DNA of 64,000 nucleotides from Gordionus sp. m RMFG-2023 (GCF_954871325.1 NC_088776.1:18104052-18168051), one strand, 5' to 3'; positions 46,957-58,568 are shown, counted from the first letter of the stretch. The notes: generated from the sequence alone by a model not told the origin. Program-made: numbers and translations.

Positions 46957-48181
46957 GCTATGGATATTGGATAGGAAGAAGTCGATTTGGGAGGAGTGGC
47001 CACCTCTTGAGAAGGTCATGAGGTGAGGAGGTTTATGTTTGAAGAAGGTGTTTTCGATTTTTAGATTGTTATCGAAACATATTTGGAGTAGTTTTTTTCC
47101 ATCCTTATCGTTGCTGTTATATACTGTTGTGTGGCCTATAGTTTTGCTTACTTTGTATATAATGTCATGACCTATCTTAGTGTTGAAATCTCCAATTGCT
47201 ATGATGTTGTATCTTTTTGGTAAGGAGCTTATCACGTTATCTAGATGTTCTAGGAATAACATTCTTTCTGTAAGTTTAGGGGGGACGTAGACATTGAGGA
47301 GGATAGTGGGTTTGTAAACAGTATTCAAGTAGAGTACTGCGATTCTTTCGGTTATGGGGACAAATTTTATAATGTATTTTTTGAGCTTATTTTTGATAAG
47401 GAAGGCCACACCTGACCATTTGTTGATCGTGGTTCCAGAACTGTAGTATATATAATTTGTAAATTGGGCCGAATGGTTGTCGGGGGAGTGGGTTTCCTGT
47501 AATCCTATTATGTCGGTGGAGTCATTTGATAAAGCGTCATAAGAATTGACATTTTGTCTATGATGCCATTAATATTTAAGGAGGATAAGAAAAGGGACCC
47601 GTTTAGCATAGTTTTAATTGGGGGGGGGGGGGGTTAAGATTCATGATGTAAGGTTTGTTAAAAAGATTTTTCTGAACTTGTATTTAGCTATTTCTTTCTA
47701 TATTTTGAGGTAGAGAGTTTCGTGAAGGACTAAATACAGTTAGAAATAACTATATATCTTAAGAAAATTAAATCTTTTATAAAATAAATTTGGGTGAAAG
47801 CAACAAAGATAAATTACGGAGAGAAATTAAATAAGCAAAATATTAACCTTTAATCCGGAGTATTTACTAGGATCCGAGTGATTGGGTAAATTACGATAAA
47901 TATAAAAGTATAGCAATATAAATTAAAATTTAAAATTTATTTTAAGTTTAAATATGTCAGAAAAATTTTTAAATATAAATGGGTGAAAAGAAACTAATAA
48001 TGTAGAGCTATTCTAGTTGTTTCCGTTTCGATATCTTATTAAATAAAATAATTAAAATAGAAACATGGAGATCATAATAATTTTGTAATTTGCATGTTAT
48101 TTATTTATAATATTCAAATAAAAATATAATTTGAATATACAGAATTAAATGAATGTGCGTTAGATAAATTAAAACATATTA

Positions 48182-48301
48182 CTAATCAATAACCAAAATA
48201 TATAATATATTAATTTCTATAATATAATATTCTCCCTCTTCTAAAAAAGCTTTCCCATAAGTTAATCTAAGCAGTTCTAGAGAGCAAGTTGTCGCATAAG
48301 T
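48182..48301 (-). other. Possible second scrap of the foldback-associated transposase
   Basis: The minus strand encodes LLRLTYGKAFLEEGEYYII just outside the left end of the large foldback element. It resembles LKRALLGKGEYYLSEG in the loop of that element (55985-56275). The match is only about 15 residues and could be chance. The rest of 47626-48301 shows nothing. Confidence 0.25.
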
Positions 48302-48310
48302 CATCTTAAT

Positions 48311-48642
48311 GGGTATGACTAAATACTGTCTGCTAAACTGTCTTGCTAAAAAGCAATTAATCATAATCAATCATAATTTGATGATATAATATCTTTTAAA
48401 AAAAATTTTTCAAAAATATTTTTTTTATTTTACATAAATCAATTTTTAATTAATTAAAAAATTGATATTAAATATCAAATAATTTAAAATTCTATTTTTA
48501 CTTAATATTATTGGAAAAAAATATATTTACTAGCTTATTACAACTTAAATTTTATTTTTCAATTGCAAAATTTAACAAATTTATATCCATAAGAGGGCGT
48601 TAAATACATGAATATGAAAATATATTCTTAGGAAACCAGAAT
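48311..48642. repeat. Left terminal inverted repeat of foldback 1
   Basis: Matches the complement of 58235-58568 from the outer GTATGACTAAATA through TAAGAGGGCGTTAAA to TTAGGAAACCAGAAT, with scattered small differences. The match stops exactly where TGTAACGTT of the nested Ginger-like element begins. Confidence 0.9.
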
Positions 48643-48946
48643 TGTAACGTTTTAAATGAACTCCCGATTTAAATAGATTCTAATTTAGTGATATTGGCAT
48701 TTATGACAGACATGTTAAGATTAACCCTTATTTTTTTTAGTGATATTGACATATTTGATTGAAGTGGGAGTTCGTTTAAATCAGAATTATGAAGAATCTA
48801 TCAAGATCAATTGTAAATATTGCTGGCCTACAAATTTTGCAAAGTAGTAAATAATATATACTTCTAATATCTTAATTTAATTAATTTTAATGTAAATTAT
48901 TTATATATATTTGATAGCATTATGACAACGATTAATATAAACTGGC

Positions 48947-49930
48947 ATAAAAACCTATTATTCTACCAATACTCAACTTTGCAAAGTAAATGATTGTATT
49001 CTAATAATAAATTTTAGCAATTTTAATAGAATATTTATTTATTTTGATACCCACTAATTTTTTATTTCAATTAAGCTATTTAAATCTTTGCTAATTTAAA
49101 AAAATATTGCAAATTTACAATAAATTAAATTTTTGGATATGATCTTGGGCCTGATAATTTTTCATTCCTATTTAAATCTTTGCTAACTTAAAAAATATTG
49201 CAAATTTTTTCTATATGATAAATTTCAGTATTGCAAATAAAATGATTGCCTAAATACACTGAAATATTCTTTATTTTATTGTAATTAAATTTATTTAAAT
49301 CTTTGCTAACTTAAAAAAATATTGTAAATTTACAATAAATTAAATTTTTGGATATGGTCTTAGCATGATAATTTTTCATTCCAATTAAGCTTATTTAAAT
49401 CTATGCTGGCATAAAAACCTATTATTCTACCAATACTCAACTTTGCAAAGTAAATGATTATTTTTCTAATAATAAATTTTAGCAATTTTAATAGAATATT
49501 TATTTTGATACCTACTATTTTTTATTTCAATTAAGCTATTTAAATCTTGGCTAACTTAAAAAAATATTTCAAATTTGCAATAAATTAAATTTTTGGATAT
49601 GATCTTGGGCCTGATAATTTTTCATTCCAATTATATTATTTAAATCTTTGCTAACTTAAAAAATATTGCAAATGTTTTTATATGATAAATTTCAGTATTG
49701 CAAACAAAATGATTCTAAATACACTGAAATATTCTTTATTTACATTTAATAATATATTGTATTTAAGGTTATTTAAATCTTTGCTAACTTAAAAAAATAT
49801 TGCGAATTTTTTCTATAAGATAAATTTCAGTTTGCAAACAAAATGTTTGCCTAAATACACTGAAATATTCTTTATTTTCATTGAATACTATAAATTAAAT
49901 TTTTGGATATGGACTTGGGCCATTTATTAT
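48947..49930. repeat. AT-rich repeat block inside the Ginger-like element
   Basis: Two long copies about 462 bp apart (both start GGCATAAAAACCTATTATTC) and several copies of TTTAAATCTTTGCTAACTTA and of TTGCAAACAAAATG...CTAAATACACTGAAATATTC. The latter also occurs in a dystrophin intron near 28880, so this is a dispersed family, not element-specific. Confidence 0.75.
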
Positions 49931-50025
49931 ATATATTATTTTTTTATTCATTTCAACAGTTGTTTATGATACCAAAATTATCCTTTGTTTCCCCAATCAA
50001 ATGACGAAAGACAATAAATCTAATA

Positions 50026-52300
50026 AATTTTGTTTAGTATATTTCTATTCATTTTAAAAGAATTCGATGAGATACAGGATTATATCCTTTACCAAAAATA
50101 TCTATCATCTATGTCTTTCAATAAAAGCTTAAGACACAATCTGCGAGTTCAGGTCTCGAGATATAGAATTTGTAAGGGTAAAATGCATCACCATTCTCAT
50201 AATGGTGAAGTTGTTTTGGACCTTGACCGAAGAATTCAACTTCTTCAAATGGTTCAAAGTGGATGTGATACTAATGTGTCAGCAATATCTCTTGCTGCCC
50301 ATTTTGTTATTACCAAGACTTACAGCAAATTGGCTGATAGTTAAAATATATAAAAATTATAATATTATATGATCAATAATATATTTTTAAATGTAATACA
50401 CAATAATAAATTGTTTCACCATTTTTATAATAGTGAAACAATTTTAGATTGTAACAGAAGAGTTTAACTTCTTTAAAAAGTTATAGTGGAGTGGATGTGA
50501 TACTAATGAGGCAAAATCTTTAGCTGACCATTTTGGTATCACCAAGACTCACAGCTACTTGACTAGTAGGTAAAATATTTCTGCATAATAAATCTATTTA
50601 TTATATCATGTATTATATTTTTAGCTTCTGGTGGCCAAATATGAAATAGGATGTGGTTTATTTTGTAAAATGTTGTGATATTAGCCAGCTAGCAACACAA
50701 GATTTGACAAAACTAACAATGAGTTGCATTCAATTCCTATTCCAACAAAGGTATTATAGTTGATTACATAACAAATCCATAATTTGAAAATTTTTATAGT
50801 TTGGTCATTATAATTGTTTCTAATTTTTGTTTAGGTATTTTATATTTTTCATTTGTAGCCTTATTAATGATTTGTCTATTATAGCTTATATGTATGTGGC
50901 ACTTGTTTTTATTAGTTGTTGGTTTCATATATTGAACCATTTAAATTTTATTGAATTTTTTTACAAGAAATATATCATATATTCATTTTTAGTTTCTTTA
51001 AGGTTAATATAACAGTCCAAAATAAAAATATAATTTGCATATAATCTAATAATTAAAACTTATAATCTGAAAATATAATAAATAAAATTAATATAGTCCC
51101 CTTCAATCTCAGGTAAAAATTGATATATATATATATCATAATTTCATAATTTAGCTAATTTAGATTTTACCTCATTTTTTATTATTATGTTTTTTTTCAG
51201 CTCCAATCATAAATAATGGTAAGCAGCTTTACTTTATTACATGACACCTAATCTCCTAATGGAGTATATAATATAACAACAATCTTTTATTTTACAAAAG
51301 GTATGGACACAAATAGGTGTTGATTTAAGTGCTTTGCCTGAAAGTGAGGATGGCTATAAATACATTGCTGTAGCAGTTGATTATTTCAGCAAATATATTG
51401 TAGCCATGCCTTTAAAAGATAAAACAGCAAAATCGGTATCGCGCTTCCTTTACTCGTTACTATGCACACGTGGTAGTGCAAAAGTATAATAAATTTGGTA
51501 ATAAAATATTAATATTATATATAGATTCAAATTAAAGATCAAGGACGTGAGTTTGTGAATGAAATAAGCAATAATTTTCATAAACTCATAGGGACCATGC
51601 AGAGGGTGTCAAGTGCTTATCACCCTCAAGCAAATAGCATGGTTGAAAGAGTGAATAGGACAATCCAAAATGCACTACTAAAGTGTATTAGGGATGATCA
51701 ATTAATTTGGACAGATGCCTTGCCTGGCATAATATTTGCCTATAACACTTCTCTACACGAATCTTCGAAATTTACACCATATGAGCTGATATATGGTAGA
51801 AAAGCAAAACAAGCTTATGGGGTATGATAAATCTCATTTTATAACCATATACTGTATATTATGTTTCTATTTAAAATTGACGAGGAAGAGGATATTGATC
51901 CTGACAATGTACCTGAAGCAGATTTGGAATCTTGTTTTCAAGATACAGTTTCCAGCATGAATGATATTCATGAGATAGCTGCTGGCAATATAGATCTTGC
52001 TCAGCTTAAACAGCAGAGGGATTATAGAAGTCGTAATGCTGGTAGAAATAATCATTATTTAGTCAATGATCAAGTGCTTATTTGAAACAGCCGTCGGGCT
52101 GATAGGAAAGGTGGTAAAATGACCAGACCTTAGATGGGTCCTTATACAATAGTTAGCATTCTTAAAAGTGAAATTTATCATTATTATTAAATTATTTTTA
52201 ATATTTAGGCAATGTTGAGCTCATGAATGCTAGCGGTAGCATTTTAAAGAGCAAAGGAAATATATGTAATATAAAACATTACTTTGCAAGAAAAGGTATA
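50026..52300 (+). pseudogene. Ginger-type DDE integrase gene, multi-exon, lightly broken
   Basis: Segments in order: N-terminal part at 50026-50340 (FDEIQDYILYQKYLSSMSF, AAHFVITKT); a segment at 50629-50757 (FWWPNMK, KCCDISQLATQ) completing the His/Cys zinc-binding part; integrase core at 51301-51480 (VWTQIGVDLSALPE, first Asp) and 51526-51821 (KDQGREF second Asp; AYHPQANSMVERVNRT catalytic Glu); tail at 51862-52140 and 52209-52297. Asp-to-Glu spacing is 35 residues (DD35E), so the triad is intact. Core segments are bounded by TATAG/AAAAG acceptors and GT donors, and the order follows Ginger2/KRBA2-type integrases. A few in-frame stops exist, so it is probably inactive. Shorter plus-strand segments from 52339 may be further exons. 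Confidence 0.7.
50400..50576 (+). pseudogene. Duplicated, decayed copy of the first integrase exon
   Basis: Repeats 50190-50345 with many changes: GTGAAACAATTTTAGATTGTAACAG, quoted as GTGAAACAATTTTAG then ATTGTAACAG, against GTGAAGTTGTTTTGG then ACCTTGACCG. CCATTTTGGTATCACCAAGA against CCATTTTGTTATTACCAAGA is the clearest match. Reading is broken. An internal exon duplication in which one copy decayed. Confidence 0.6.
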
Positions 52301-52899
52301 TAATTGTCGTAATTACTTAGTTATATACATATTTTTTAGATGATAAAAACTCTGAGATAGTGAGTTATAATGAGGAGTTAAATGCTCAAGAAAATCACTT
52401 GAATGGTATTATTTATAAAACTCACATTAATTTTTTTAAATATTTAGTCTCAAAATTACTCAACACGATTATTGGGGTAGAGAATATGAATTGTGAAGAC
52501 CAAAAATATATAATATTTATTATTATATGTATTTTTTAGATAATGCAGATTTTAATAGGATAAAGATATTAAATGATGAAACGAAGATGGTAGAGCATGG
52601 TAGACATCGAGAAAATTGTAATATTTTTATAAATTGATATAATTTGTTTTTTAAATTATTAGTTATGCCTTCTATTCCTAATATACCAGCTGTAATTGAC
52701 AAAGTAGGACTGTTTATTGAGAAAGATATTAATATGTGTTATTATTTAATTATGCATATTTTTTAGATAATGAATTGACAGTAGAGACTGTAATTTCTAA
52801 GAAAGATGATGCAAATCTATTTCTTCCCACCAACAGAATATGGAAAATTTATCATTTATATCGCATATCTTTATAACGCATGTCTCACATCTCTATATT

Positions 52900-53690
52900 A
52901 AGATTTGACATTTTCAAACTTAACCTTAAATTAATATATAAAACTTTAAGAGTTAATTTTAAATACAAATTAAGCAAAATTGCCATAATATCAATGTAAT
53001 AGAAAATATAATACTTAATCTTTACACGTCATTTATAAATATCAGTATTATTAAAAATTATATTTAATCTTTACACGTCAGTCATAAATGTATGTATTAA
53101 TAAAAATATTATATTTAATCTTTACATGTCATAAATGTCAGAATTATTAAAAATATTATATTTAATCTTTACACGTCAGTCATAAATGTCAATATCACTA
53201 AAATATTATATTTGATCTTAACATGTCAGTCATAAGTGCCAATATCACTAAATTAGATTCTATTTAAAACAGGGATTCACTTAAATATCTATAACAATAG
53301 AAAATATAATACTTAATCTTTACACGTCAATCATAAATGTCAGTATTGAAAAAAATATTATATTTAATCTTTACATGTCAGTTATAAATTTCAGTATTAT
53401 TAATAACATTATATGTAATATATACACGTCAGTCATAAATGTCAATATCACTAAAATATTATATTTGATCTTAACATGTCAGTCATAAATGCCAATATCA
53501 CTAAATTAGAATCTATTTAAACAGGAATTTACTTAAATATCTATAACAATAGAAAATATAATATTTGATCTTTACACGTCAATCATAAATGTCAGTATCA
53601 CTAAAAATATTATATTTAGTATATGCGCGTCAGTCATAAATGTCAATATCACTAAATTGGAATTTATTTAAAACAGGAATTCATTTAGAA
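52900..53690. repeat. Satellite of about 60 bp at the right end of the Ginger-like element
   Basis: About ten direct units of the type ATTTAATCTTTACACGTCAG + TCATAAATGTCAATATCACTAAA + ATATT. The complement of one unit forms part of the left end of the element (48670-48730), so the right inverted end has expanded into an array. Units differ mainly by short deletions. Confidence 0.85.
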
Positions 53691-53697
53691 CGTTGCA

Positions 53698-55190
53698 CCG
53701 GCCTAATGATTAAATACTGCCTTGCTGGCATTATACATGGAAAATTCTTCATTTTTGGATTATACGTGAACAATAACGTGTTAAGCATTATCCTAATTAA
53801 TTTTTTGAAAATATTATGATTTGACCGAATGGCGAGCTCAAAACCGACTACTTACTAAATATTCGATCTACCAAATTTAGTAGTAATAATATTTGGAAAA
53901 TGTTCATTTTTGGTTAAAATATCTATATATAAGTGTAAATCATTATCCCAAAATATATTTTAAAAATATCGTGATTTAACTGAAAACCGATTTGAAACTG
54001 GCCCAATGACTAAATACTATCTTTCTGGCGCTATACATGGAAAATTCTTTATTTTTGGTTTATATGTGAACAATAACGTGTTAAGCATTATCCTATTTAA
54101 TTTTTTGAAAATATTAAGATTTGACCGAATGGCGAGCTCAAAACCGACCACTTACTAAATATTCGATCTACCAAATTTGGTAGTAATATTATTTGGAAAA
54201 TGTTCATTTTTGGTTTATTTATCTATATATGCGTGTAAATCATTATCCCAAAAAATATTTTAAAAATATCGTGATTTGACCGATAACCGATTTGAAACCA
54301 AAATACTGCTTTGCTGGCCTTATACATGGGAAATTCTTCATTTTTGGTTTATATATGAACAATAACGTGTTAAACATTATCCTAATTAATTTTTTGAAAA
54401 TATTATGACTTGGCCGAATGGCGAGCTCAAAACCGACCATTTACTAAATATTTGATCTACCAAATTTGGTAGTAATATTATTTGGAAAATGTTCATTTTT
54501 GGTTTAAATATCTATACATACGTGTAAATCATTATCCCAAAAAATATTTTCAAAATATCGTGATTTGACAGAAAACTGATTTGAAACCGGCCCAATGACT
54601 AAATACTGTCTTGCTGGCGTTATACATGGAAAATTCTTTATTTTTTGGTTTATATGTGAACAATAACGTGTTAAGCATTATCCTAATATATTAAGATTTG
54701 ACGAATGGCGAGCTCAAAACCGACTACTTACTAAATATTCGATCTATCAAATTTGGTAGTAATATTATTTGGAAAATGTTCATTTTTGGTTAATTTATCT
54801 GGAAATACGTGTAAATCATTATCCCAAAAATATTTAAAAAATATCGTGATTTGACCAATAACCGATTTGAAACCGAAATACTGCGTTGCTGGCGCTCTCC
54901 ATGGAAAATTCTTCATTTTTGGTTTAATAGTGAACAATTAGGTGTTAAGCATTATCCTAAATAAATTTTGAAAATATTAAGATTTGACCGAATGGCGAGT
55001 TCAAAACCGACCACTTACTAAATATTCGATCTACCAAATTTGGTAGTAATATTATTTGGAAAATGTTCATTTTTGGTTTAATTATCTATATATATGTGCA
55101 AATCATTATCTCAAAAAATATTTAAAAAATAGGGTGATTTGACCGATAACCGATTTGAAACCGAAATACTGCTTTGCTGGCGTTATCCTT
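53698..55190. repeat. Foldback 1, left arm satellite (about 290-bp units)
   Basis: Five direct units marked by TTTGACCGAATGGCGAGCTC at about 53821, 54120, 54411 (as TTGGCC), 54696 and 54984. Each holds CCAAATTTGGTAG, a palindromic core, and TGACTAAATACTGTCTTGCT or a close variant, which resembles the outer end of the element (TGACTAAATACTGTCT at 48316). Confidence 0.92.
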
Positions 55191-55199
55191 AGAAAATTC

Positions 55200-56275
55200 T
55201 TTATCTTAATAAATATTTTATTTTTTATCTATTATATAATATCAAATTAATCCAAAAAATAAAATATAATTTTATTAAATTAATGTCAATAAAAGATATT
55301 TGATAAAAATTATACCAAAAACAAAAGCGAAAAATAAATATAATTAAACGAGGATCAGATATCCCTAGTATTTTCATCTATATATATCATCATTTACTCA
55401 TATATTTTAAAAATTTTTTAACAAAATATAAATTATAAATAATCAATTAAATATAATATTATATTTATATGCTATGTAAAAAAAAAAATTTTATTTGGTA
55501 TTTGTGATGATATGAATGAATAAAAGTTACAAAAAATTAATATTTAAAAAATTTGGTATTTGTAATGATATGAATAAAAATTAAAAATAATTAATATTTG
55601 TATGCGATGTCAATAAAAAATTTTAAAAAATTTTGGTATTTGTGACGATATGAATGAATAAAAGTTACAAAAAATTATTGTGACGATATGAATAAAAATT
55701 AAAAAAAAAATTAATATTTGCATGCGATGTGAATAATTTTTTTTTTAAAACTATGATTAGGATGAAGCATTGTTCCGATACAAAAATCTATTGTAAAATT
55801 AAAAAATTGATTTGATATTAATGAAAAAGAGTACGACGTTTAGGGCCTTATTATTTTACAATTTTAATTTTTTTTATTGATACTGTTCTATTTTTTTTTA
55901 TTCTAATTTTTTGACATGGTTTTTTAGAATTTTTAGGCTTTAAAAGTATTAATTCCCTGCATGATGACATGACATTTTCTCTTTCACGTTTTTTACTTCC
56001 TTTTATTAAATTTTCTACCTCTTTTTTTATCTTCCTCTCTAAATTTCTCCCAAATTGATAAATCTATCTGAAATGACTTATACCCCTCAGACAAATAATA
56101 TTCTCCTTTTCCTAACAAAGCTCTTTTGAGATCTTTTTCTTGTATTTGTATTTGTATTTTATTATATATTATATCAATTAAATTAATTAAATTACTTGAT
56201 TGCCAATTAGTATAACTTTTAAATACATGATTCATGGACTCACAATTGTTGTTAGTCCATAAATCACTTATAATT
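55200..56275. other. Loop of foldback 1
   Basis: About 1.1 kb between the inverted arrays. The left part (55490-55740) has three or four copies of TTTGGTATTTGTGATGATAT and GAATGAATAAAAGTTAC. The right part holds the transposase-like scrap on the minus strand. Confidence 0.8.
55993..56275 (-). pseudogene. Transposase-like C-terminal fragment in the foldback loop
   Basis: The minus strand reads SDLWTNNNCESMNHVFKSYT, then a helical stretch (NLINLIDIIYNKIQIQIQEK) and LKRALLGKGEYYLSEGYKSF, closing with a basic tail (KKRGRKFNKRK) and a stop at 55993. The W.NNN.ES.N..LK signature is like the segment around the last catalytic Glu of MULE-type transposases. The N-terminal part is missing: the frame enters from the edge of the satellite at 56276. 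If the family is right, this is what remains of the element's own transposase. The assignment comes from memory of the motif and is moderate. Confidence 0.45.
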
Positions 56276-58095
56276 TTATTTTCAAAAAATTAATTAGGAT
56301 AATGCTTAACACGTTATTGTTCACTTATAAACCAAAAATGAAGAATTTTCCATGTATAACGCCAGCAAGGCAGTATTTCGGTTTCAAATCCGTTATCGGT
56401 CAAATCACGATATTTTTAAAATATTTTTCGGGATAATGATTTGGACGTATTTATAAATAAATTAACCAAAAATGAACATTTTCTAAATAATATTACTACC
56501 AAATTTGGTAGATCGAATATTTAGTAAATGGTCGGTTTTGAGCTCGCCATTCGGTCAAATCATAATATTTTCAAAAAATTAATTAGGATAATGCTTAACA
56601 CGTTATTGTTCACAGATAAACCAAAAATAAAGAATTTTCCATGTATAACGCATGCAAGACAGTATTTAGTCATTGGACCGGTTTCAAATCGGTTTTCTGT
56701 CAAATCACGATATTTTTAAAATATATTTTAGGATAATGATTTACACGTTATATAGATATTTAAACCAAAAATGAACATTTTCCAAATAATATTACTACCA
56801 AATTTGGTAGATCGAATATTTAGTAAATGGTCGGTTTTGAGCTCGCCATTCGGTCAAATCATAATATTTTCTAAAAATTAATTAGGATAATGCTTAACAC
56901 GTTATTGTTCACCCAAAAATGACGAATTTTTTATGTATAACGCCAGCAAGACAGTATTTCGGTTTCAAATCGGTTATCGGTCAAATCACGATATTTTTAA
57001 AATATTTTTTGGGATAATGACTTCACGTATTTATAGATAAATTAACCAAAAATGAACATTTTCCAAATAATATTACTACCAAATTTGGTAGATCGAATAT
57101 TTAGTAAGTGGTCGGTTTTGAGCTCGCCATTCGGTCAAATCATAATATTTTCTAAAAATTAATTAGGATAATGCTTAACACGTTATTGTTCACCCAAAAA
57201 TGACGAATTTTTTATGTATAACGCCAGCAAGACAGTATTTCGGTTTCAAATCGGTTATCGGTCAAATCACGATATTTTTAAAATATTTTTTGGGATAATG
57301 ATTTGCACGTATTTATAGATAAATTAACCAAAAATGAACATTTTCCAAATAATATTCCTACCAAATTTGGTAGATCGAATATTTAGTAAATGGTCGGTTT
57401 TGAGCTCGCCATTCGGTCAAATCATAATATTTTCTAAAAATTAATTAGGATAATGCTTAACACGTTATTGTTCACCCAAAAATGACGAATTTTTTATGTA
57501 TAACGCCAGCAAGACAGTATTTCGGTTTCAAATCGGTTATCGGTCAAATCACGATATTTTTAAAATATTTTTTGGGATAATGATTTGCACGTATTTATAG
57601 ATAAATTAACCAAAAATGAACATTTTCCAAATAATTTTACTACCAAATTTGGTAGATCGAATATTTAGTAAGTGGTGGGTTTTGTCGCCATTCGGTTAAA
57701 TCATAATATTTTTAAAAAATTATTTAGGATAATGCTTAACACGTTATTGTTCACATATAAACCAAAAATGGAGAATTTTCCATATATAATGCCAGCAAGG
57801 CAGTATTTAGTCATTAGGCCGGTTTCAAATCGGTCAAATCACGATATTTTTAAAATATTTTTTGCGATAATGATTTACACGTATATATAGATAAATTAAC
57901 CAAAAATTATTATTTTCCAAATAATATTAACACCAAATTTGGTCGATTGAATATTTAGTAATTGGTCGGTTTTAAGCTCGGCATTCGGTCAAATCATAAT
58001 ATTTTCAAAATATTTTTTAGGATAATGTTTAACATCTAAATATACAAGTATAAACCAAAAATAAAGAGATTTTGATCAATAACGCCAGCAATATG
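56276..58095. repeat. Foldback 1, right arm satellite (inverted)
   Basis: Complement of the left array: GAGCTCGCCATTCGGTCAAA at about 56539, 56839, 57119 and 57409, and a variant (TCGCCATTCGGTTAAA) at about 57684. Six partial or whole units of about 290 bp. Units at 56880-57600 are almost identical to each other (CACCCAAAAATGACGAATTT), showing recent homogenisation. Confidence 0.92.
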
Positions 58096-58234
58096 TTCCT
58101 TACAAACTTTCTACTATTTTTCGATTCTAAACCTACTCATTAATTAAATCTCAAAGAAACCTCTATTTTTTAATTTTTTTTTAGGTTTTTCACATGTATT
58201 TACACCCAAATACAAAAAAAGCGCTATCCAATAT

Positions 58235-58568
58235 TTATTCTGGTTTCCTAAGAATATATTTTCATATTTAAAGATTTAACGCCCTCTTATGGATATAAAT
58301 TTGTTAAAATCTGTAATTGAAAAATAAAATTTAAGTTGTAATAAGCTAGTAAATATATTTTTTTTCCAATAATATTAAGTAAAAATAGAATTTTAAATTA
58401 TTTGATATTTAATAACAATTTTTTACTTAATTAAAAATTGCTTTATATAAAATAAAAAATGTTTTTGGAAAAATTTTTTTTAAAGATATTATATCATCAA
58501 ATTATGATTGATTATGATAAATAGCTTTTTAGCAAGACAGTTTAGCAAGACATTATTTAGTCATACCG
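58235..58568. repeat. Right terminal inverted repeat of foldback 1
   Basis: Complementary partner of 48311-48642. On its inner side it continues as ATTTATTCTGGTTTCC, showing the uninterrupted arm at the point where the left arm is broken by the Ginger-like insertion. The inner neighbour 58096-58234 has no counterpart elsewhere in the window. Confidence 0.9.

Larger units (their letters stand above)
42128..47625 (-). mobile_element. LINE retrotransposon (APE endonuclease + RT, RTE-like), split by a hAT
   Basis: Read on the minus strand from about 47625 to 42128, about 3.0 kb without the hAT. APE endonuclease: DIIGLQETHSPDN near 47510, then IIAIGDFNTKIGHD near 47200 and SQIDFFLSNIHS at the insertion. 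RT: NNRAPGSDGIRNEH near 43670, FIDYSKAFDNVKHNALW near 43265, KRGVKQGCVLSPILFNI near 43110 and the catalytic LRIISYADDL near 42970. The C-terminal part has VLLYGSETW and the family's KRHIQLFGHTIRNF. Three or so small frame breaks and a stop interrupt an otherwise continuous ORF, so the copy is young but dead. The 3' end is a short TTTA repeat, as in RTE elements. The 5' end at a G-run (47619-47632) may be truncated. Confidence 0.88.
48643..53697 (+). mobile_element. Ginger-like DNA transposon nested in foldback 1
   Basis: About 5.05 kb. The left end TGTAACGTTTTAAATGAA and the complement of the right end, TGCAACGTTCTAAATGAA, agree over roughly 70 bp with about 10 differences. They begin TGTNR (right: TGCAA), the Ginger terminal motif. 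Inside lies an integrase-type gene with short AT-rich introns, which argues for Ginger rather than an LTR element. The left flank is foldback arm (CCAGAAT); the right flank is foldback satellite. No matching target duplication remains, so one side has recombined. Repeat blocks fill the space before (48947-49930) and after (52900-53690) the gene. Confidence 0.65.
48311..58568. mobile_element. Large foldback transposon 1 (10.3 kb, 9-bp target duplication)
   Basis: Bounded by a perfect 9-bp duplication CATCTTAAT (48302-48310, 58569-58577) and ends GGGTATGACTAAATACTG / complement of CGGTATGACTAAATAATG. The terminal inverted repeats are about 330 bp (48311-48642, 58235-58568). Inside, head-to-head arrays of a unit of about 290 bp (53698-55190 and, inverted, 56276-58095) flank a loop of about 1.1 kb holding a transposase-like scrap. 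A Ginger-like element interrupts the left arm (48643-53697). Long inverted arms of tandem repeats with a 9-bp duplication are the hallmarks of Drosophila FB elements (Mutator superfamily). Structure is firm; superfamily is inferred. Confidence 0.85.

Noticed and set aside
52900-55190. CRISPR-like array (regular spacing of repeats)
   Set aside because: Units are contiguous diverged satellites without unique spacers, in a eukaryotic transposon.
54243-57890. Repeated frames of the type MVGFELAIR...HNIFKKLIRIM in foldback 1
   Set aside because: Same reason: the frame is the palindromic satellite unit read through, present in both arms on opposite strands.
48311-58568. A Polinton/Maverick, because of long inverted ends plus an integrase
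   Set aside because: No protein-primed polymerase, packaging ATPase or capsid-type frame is visible, the target duplication is 9 bp rather than 6, and the integrase belongs to a nested element with its own ends.
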